NCBI GenBank assembly: GCA_963591565.1
Contig: CAVAUD010000082.1
Span: 1-9,639 of the forward strand
DNA: 9,639 nt
Direction: 5' to 3'
Origin: Paratractidigestivibacter sp963591565
GTDB lineage: Bacteria > Actinomycetota > Coriobacteriia > Coriobacteriales > Atopobiaceae
Shown here: positions 7,280 to 9,639 of the stretch, piece by piece
How the letters are laid out: every line of letters begins with the position of its first letter
How positions within the stretch are numbered: position 1 is the first letter of the stretch
Program-made: the position numbers and the translations under genes
The notes under the pieces: model-generated
Told to the model about the DNA's origin: nothing
What the model saw: the letters and a program-made list of their open reading frames with translations, nothing else
The model's database searches: none

Positions 7280-7978
7280 ATGGCCGAGAAGGTGCTTGAG
7301 GTCGCCGGCCTTTGGTCGGGCTACGGCGAGGGCATGGTGTTGCAGGGCGTCGACCTGGCCGCCGAGCGCGGGCGCGTCACCTGCCTGGTGGGCCGCAACG
7401 GCGCGGGCAAGACGACGACGTTGAAGACCGTGATGGGTTTGCTGCCTGCGGCTCAGGGCAGCGTGAAGGTCGCTGGCGCCGACGTGACCGCGCTGCCGCC
7501 GTACGCCCGCGCGCAGGCCGGGATCGGCTACGTGCCGCAGGGCCGCGAGATCTTCCCGCAGCTCACGGTGCGTGAGAACCTGCAGCTGGGCCTCGAGGCC
7601 CACGGCGGCAAGGACGAGCTCGACGAGTCGATCTTCGAGACGTTCCCCATCCTGAAGGAGTTCCTCGACCGCAAGGGCGGCGACCTCTCGGGCGGCCAGC
7701 AGCAACAGCTGGCGATCGCCCGCGCGATGATGGGCCGCCCGAAGGTCCTGGTCCTGGACGAGCCCACCGAGGGCATCCAGCCCAACGTCATCGACCAGAT
7801 CGGCGACGTCCTGCGCGCGATCTCGAAGGACATCGCGGTCTTCATCGTCGAGCAGTACCTGGAGTTCGTCCTGGGCATCGCCGACGACTGCTACGTGCTT
7901 GAGAAGGGCCGCGTCATCATGCACGGCGCCCCGGCCGAGCTCGACCAGGCCAAACTGCAGGAGACGATGTCGCTGTAG
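7280..7978 (+). CDS. urtE: Urea ABC transporter, ATP-binding protein UrtE
   Basis: A 232-residue ATPase, second nucleotide-binding subunit of the urea importer and last gene of the urt operon. Motifs: Walker A GRNGAGKT (38-45), Q-loop in YVPQGREIFP (84-93), signature LSGGQQQQ (136-143) and Walker B VLVLDEP (156-162) followed by TEGIQPNVID. The switch position is Gln (VEQ, 190-192) instead of His, as is usual in the LivF/UrtE subfamily, so it is not a defect. TEGIQPNVI and QGREIFPQLTV are good UrtE markers. Length is normal and there is no N-terminal tail, unlike UrtD. The start directly abuts the urtD stop, with GGAGGT (7265-7270) 9 nt upstream. Three hairpins follow the stop. Confidence 0.95.
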   Translation: MAEKVLEVAGLWSGYGEGMVLQGVDLAAERGRVTCLVGRNGAGKTTTLKTVMGLLPAAQGSVKVAGADVTALPPYARAQAGIGYVPQGREIFPQLTVRENLQLGLEAHGGKDELDESIFETFPILKEFLDRKGGDLSGGQQQQLAIARAMMGRPKVLVLDEPTEGIQPNVIDQIGDVLRAISKDIAVFIVEQYLEFVLGIADDCYVLEKGRVIMHGAPAELDQAKLQETMSL

Positions 7979-7986
7979 GGCCGGTT

Positions 7987-8009
7987 CGCGGGCGGTTTTG
8001 GGGCCCGCG
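7987..8009. repeat. Hairpin just after urtE
   Basis: CGCGGGC (7987-7993) pairs with GCCCGCG (8003-8009) around a 9-base loop. It starts 9 nt after the urtE stop. An A-run, not a T-run, follows, so it is more likely to stabilise the 3' end of the mRNA than to terminate plus-strand transcription. Confidence 0.5.
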
Positions 8010-8014
8010 GAATC

Positions 8015-8154
8015 AAAAAATGCGATATTGGGAACCCGGATTCGGGTTTTCCCGGAAGCCCAGGTCGGCGATGATCGCCGACCTGGGCTTTTGTTGCGGC
8101 GAAGTTGGGGTATTCCCGTAAGTCCGCGAACTGGCCACCCAATATCGACTTTTT
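8015..8154. repeat. Nested inverted-repeat block between urtE and ureA
   Basis: The outer arms are CGATATTGGG (8023-8032) and CCCAATATCG (8138-8147), a perfect 10-bp match. They are flanked by A6 (8015-8020) on the left and T5 (8150-8154) on the right. Inside are a small stem (8030-8053) and the strong terminator (8056-8092). Two near-identical direct copies, GGGTTTTCCCGGAAG (8044-8058) and GGGTATTCCCGTAAG (8108-8122), match at 13 of 15 bases. The layout resembles a non-coding mobile or duplicated terminator element of about 140 bp. Confidence 0.6.
8056..8092 (+). terminator. Intrinsic terminator of the urt operon
   Basis: Perfect 17-base arms (8056-8072 and 8074-8090) form a stem of about 15-16 bp with a tiny loop, ending in TTTT (8089-8092). 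A weaker stem, AACCCG/CGGGTT (8033-8038/8043-8048) followed by TT, precedes it. This makes urtABCDE a separate transcription unit from the urease genes. Confidence 0.92.
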
Positions 8155-8161
8155 CGTCGCG

Positions 8162-8200
8162 CGCGAGGTGCCCGCAGGGTTTCGCGAGGTGCCCGCAGGG
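8162..8200. repeat. Two tandem 18-bp direct repeats, 21-bp period
   Basis: CGCGAGGTGCCCGCAGGG occurs at 8162-8179 and identically at 8183-8200, separated by TTT. The spacing places both on the same DNA face, about 120-170 bases before the likely ureA transcription start. This could be a regulator site or part of an intergenic repeat; no protein is supported here. Confidence 0.8.
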
Positions 8201-8254
8201 CTAATCCGGGTCCTCCGGGGCCCCGCCGAGCCCTTCCTGCCGTATGTTTTGGCC

Positions 8255-8273
8255 GTGTTTCAGTGTGTTACGG
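8255..8273. promoter_or_regulatory. Candidate nitrogen-regulator half-sites upstream of ureA
   Basis: GTGTTTC (8255-8261) and GTGTTAC (8265-8271) are direct repeats 10 bp apart, about 60-80 bases before the likely ureA start site. The second extends to GTGTTACGG (8265-8273), which matches in reverse complement CCGTAACAC (3055-3063) in the urtA promoter. On the minus strand they read GTAAC then GAAAC, like the GlnR half-sites but with a 5-bp instead of 6-bp gap. Confidence 0.35.
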
Positions 8274-8299
8274 GAGATGTCCGGCCGCGTTAAGGGTCG

Positions 8300-8327
8300 G
8301 TGACCCCGGGGGTTTGTGCCGTAGGAT
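8300..8327 (+). promoter_or_regulatory. Putative ureA promoter
   Basis: TAGGAT (8322-8327) is a reasonable -10. GTGACC (8300-8305), sharing TGAC with the -35 consensus, lies 16 bp upstream. Transcription would begin near 8334 and leave a leader of about 24 bases with GGGAGAGG before the ATG. It overlaps a GC-rich near-palindrome around 8303-8313. Confidence 0.35.
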
Positions 8328-8357
8328 AGCTGCAGCAAACCCAACGAAGGGAGAGGT

Positions 8358-8660
8358 ATGCGCCTTAACGACAAGGACCAGGAGAAGCTCATGCTGCACC
8401 TGGCCGGACAGCTCGCGCACGAGCGCCGCGACCGCGGCCTGAAGCTCAACTACCCCGAGGCCGTGGCCCTCATCAGCTCGGACCTTTTGGAGCTGGCCCG
8501 CGACGGCCACGACGTGAGCGAGCTCATGACCCTGGGCCGCCAGATCCTGTGCGCAGACGACGTCATGGACGGCGTCCCCGCCATGGTCAAGGAAGTCCAG
8601 GTAGAGGCCACTTTCCCGGACGGCACCAAGCTCGTCACCGTCCACGACCCCATCCAGTAG
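8358..8660 (+). CDS. ureA: Urease gamma subunit UreA
   Basis: A 100-residue protein, the usual length of a separate bacterial urease gamma subunit (Klebsiella type). Recognisable blocks are MRLNDKDQEKLMLHLAGQLA at the start, LNYPEAVALIS (residues 30-40), the middle stretch with MTLGRQIL, and the end VPAMVKEVQVEATFPDGTKL followed by VTVHDPI. It forms the (alpha-beta-gamma)3 urease complex with UreB and UreC, which hydrolyses urea to ammonia and carbamate in the cytoplasm. The gamma subunit carries no nickel ligands. It is separate from UreB, not fused as in Helicobacter. AGGGAGAGG lies directly upstream of the ATG. It is the first gene of the ure operon, 379 bases after urtE. Confidence 0.97.
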   Translation: MRLNDKDQEKLMLHLAGQLAHERRDRGLKLNYPEAVALISSDLLELARDGHDVSELMTLGRQILCADDVMDGVPAMVKEVQVEATFPDGTKLVTVHDPIQ

Positions 8661-8672
8661 GGAGGACCTGCG

Positions 8673-9164
8673 ATGATTCCTGGTGAGGTGATCTGCGCCG
8701 CCGGCACGATCGAGCTCAACGCCGGCCGCAAGACCCTGGACATGCCCGTCACCAACCTCGGCGACCGCCCGGTGCAGGTGGGCAGCCACTTCCACTTCTT
8801 CGAGGTCAACCGCTGCCTCTCCTTCGACCGCGCGGCCGCCTTTGGGTATCGCCTGGACGTGCCCAGCGGCAACTCCGTGCGCTTCGAGCCGGGCGAGGAG
8901 AAGGTCGTCCGCCTCGTTGAGCTGGGCGGCAACAAGACCGTCTATGGCCTGAACGACCTCACGCGCGACGTCTGCGCGCCGCGCACCGCGGCCGCGAGCC
9001 TCGAGCGCGCCCGTCGCCGCGGCTTCGACGAGTACGTCGAGGGCGTGGCCGCAGGCTTCGAGCCCGGTTGGGACGACGGCGCGGCCGACGCGGCCCCGGC
9101 CCCCGGTGCGGCCCCGGCCCCCGGCGCGGCCCCGGCGACCAACGACGCAGCTAAGGAGGCCTAA
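8673..9164 (+). CDS. ureB: Urease beta subunit UreB with long Ala/Pro-rich C-terminal extension
   Basis: A 163-residue protein. Residues 1 to about 100 match the urease beta subunit: MIPGEVICAAGTIELNAGRK, then NLGDRPVQVGSHFHFFEVN, FDRAAAFGYRLDVPSGNSVR and FEPGEEKVVRLVELGG. Free beta subunits are usually about 100-110 residues, so about 55-60 residues are extra. The extension has a basic/aromatic part (LERARRRGFDEYVEGVAAGF), then EPGWDDG and an AAPAPG repeat tail built from an 18-bp DNA unit (9090-9107, 9108-9125, partial copy to 9136). The core helps shape the trimer and cover the active site; the tail has no known role. GGGAGGA (8660-8666) lies 6 nt before the ATG and overlaps the ureA stop. 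The frame is open throughout and leads straight to ureC, so the tail is unlikely to be a sequencing error. Confidence 0.95.
   Translation: MIPGEVICAAGTIELNAGRKTLDMPVTNLGDRPVQVGSHFHFFEVNRCLSFDRAAAFGYRLDVPSGNSVRFEPGEEKVVRLVELGGNKTVYGLNDLTRDVCAPRTAAASLERARRRGFDEYVEGVAAGFEPGWDDGAADAAPAPGAAPAPGAAPATNDAAKEA
9090..9136. repeat. 18-bp tandem repeat inside ureB
   Basis: A unit of 18 bases, 9090-9107 then 9108-9125, differs only in the last base (T or C) and continues into a partial third copy to 9136. It encodes the AAPAPG hexapeptide repeat in the UreB tail. Such slippage-prone GC repeats may vary in copy number between strains. Confidence 0.85.
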
Positions 9165-9167
9165 GCG

Positions 9168-9639
9168 ATGGCAATCGAGATTTCCCGCGAGAAGTACGCG
9201 GCGATGTACGGCCCCACCACCGGCGACAAGGTGCGCCTGGCCGACACGAGCCTCGTCATCGAGGTCGAGCGCGACCTCACCACCTACGGCGACGAGGCCA
9301 AGTTCGGCGGCGGCAAGACCCTGCGCGACGGCATGGGCCAAAACGTGCGCTCTACCAGCGCGGACGGTGTTCTCGACCTCGTGATCACCAACGCCTTGAT
9401 CCTCGACTACACCGGCATCTACAAGGCCGACATCGGCATCAAGGGCGGCTACATCGTGGGCATCGGCCACGCCGGCAACCCCGACACGATGGACAACGTC
9501 ACCCCCGGCATGACCGTGGGCGCGGGCACCGAGGCCCTGGCCGGCGAGGGCCTGATCGTGACGGCCGGCGGCATCGACACCCACATCCACTTCATCTGCC
9601 CGCAGCAGATCGACTGCGCGCTCTACTCCGGCGTGACCA
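9168..9639 (+). CDS. ureC: Urease alpha (catalytic) subunit UreC, 3' truncated by window end
   Basis: The first 157 codons of a protein that is normally about 570 residues; it runs off the window in an open frame. It starts 3 nt after ureB, with AAGGAGG (9153-9159) 8 nt before the ATG. Visible UreC blocks are YAAMYGPTTGDKVRLADT (10-27), TTYGDEAKFGGGKTLRDGMG (38-57), then TNALILDYTGIYKADIGIK, and GGIDTHIHFICPQQI (134-148). His139 and His141 of the HIH motif are the first two nickel ligands; the carbamylated lysine and the other ligands lie beyond the window. The enzyme hydrolyses urea in the cytoplasm and needs nickel inserted by UreDEFG, whose genes are expected downstream but cannot be seen. 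Confidence 0.97.
   Translation, partial: MAIEISREKYAAMYGPTTGDKVRLADTSLVIEVERDLTTYGDEAKFGGGKTLRDGMGQNVRSTSADGVLDLVITNALILDYTGIYKADIGIKGGYIVGIGHAGNPDTMDNVTPGMTVGAGTEALAGEGLIVTAGGIDTHIHFICPQQIDCALYSGVT

Noticed and set aside
7820..7860. Apparent loss of the catalytic switch histidine in UrtE
   Set aside because: The residue is Gln within VEQ, which is the normal state in the LivF/UrtE subfamily, so it is not a defect.
8105..8293. Possible 62-residue peptide with a doubled REVPAG motif upstream of ureA
   Set aside because: Its repeat is just the translation of the 18-bp direct repeat. The frame starts inside the inverted-repeat block and there is no ribosome binding site or plausible domain. 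The minus strand gives similar peptides because the region is partly palindromic.
8268..9590. 440-codon open frame on the minus strand over ureA, ureB and ureC
   Set aside because: It is antisense to three recognised urease genes, with low-complexity composition and no supporting signals.

Overview
The window looks like a high-GC actinobacterial chromosome, most likely a Coriobacteriia member (Olsenella/Atopobiaceae-like). That placement is an inference from GC-rich codon use, strong purine-rich ribosome binding sites, and a GH3 enzyme with a C-terminal membrane anchor beside a GPH-family sugar symporter. It is not proven by any single marker. All supported genes are on the plus strand.

Left part (1-2706), carbohydrate use: the 3' end of a probable GH3 beta-glucosidase carrying a C-terminal transmembrane anchor; a four-helix membrane protein of unknown function 3 nt downstream; two hairpins, the second a convincing terminator; then a monocistronic GPH/MFS-type sugar:cation symporter with its own extended -10 promoter and a textbook terminator at 2670-2706.

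Middle (2707-7978), urea import: a 420-base regulatory stretch holds a perfect 18-bp inverted repeat (2738-2755/2840-2857), repeated GTTTCG-type words, a 29-bp dyad (3011-3039) and a 21-bp-spaced direct repeat just upstream of a TATAAA -10. It is followed by the complete high-affinity urea ABC transporter urtA-urtB-urtC-urtD-urtE. UrtA is a predicted Tat-exported lipoprotein, UrtB and UrtC are permeases, and UrtD and UrtE are ATPases. Spacing is tight: 10 nt, 16 nt, 0 nt and 0 nt.

Right part (7979-9639), urease: a 379-base spacer contains three successive hairpins (the last a strong terminator), an outer inverted repeat that encloses the second and third of them, and a nearly perfect tandem repeat of 21-bp period. 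After it comes a short-leader promoter and ureA, ureB (with an unusual Ala/Pro-repeat C-terminal extension) and the first 157 codons of ureC, cut by the window end. The remaining accessory genes (ureEFGD) would be expected downstream.

Together the genes describe urea scavenging: UrtABCDE brings urea in and urease (UreABC) hydrolyses it to ammonia and CO2. The operons are separately transcribed, but their upstream regions share a GTGTTACGG word and GTTTC/GTTAC-like half-sites, which suggests common nitrogen control. I see no mobile element, CRISPR array, tRNA or rRNA, and no clearly new multi-gene system. The novelty is mainly in the regulatory DNA and in protein tails.
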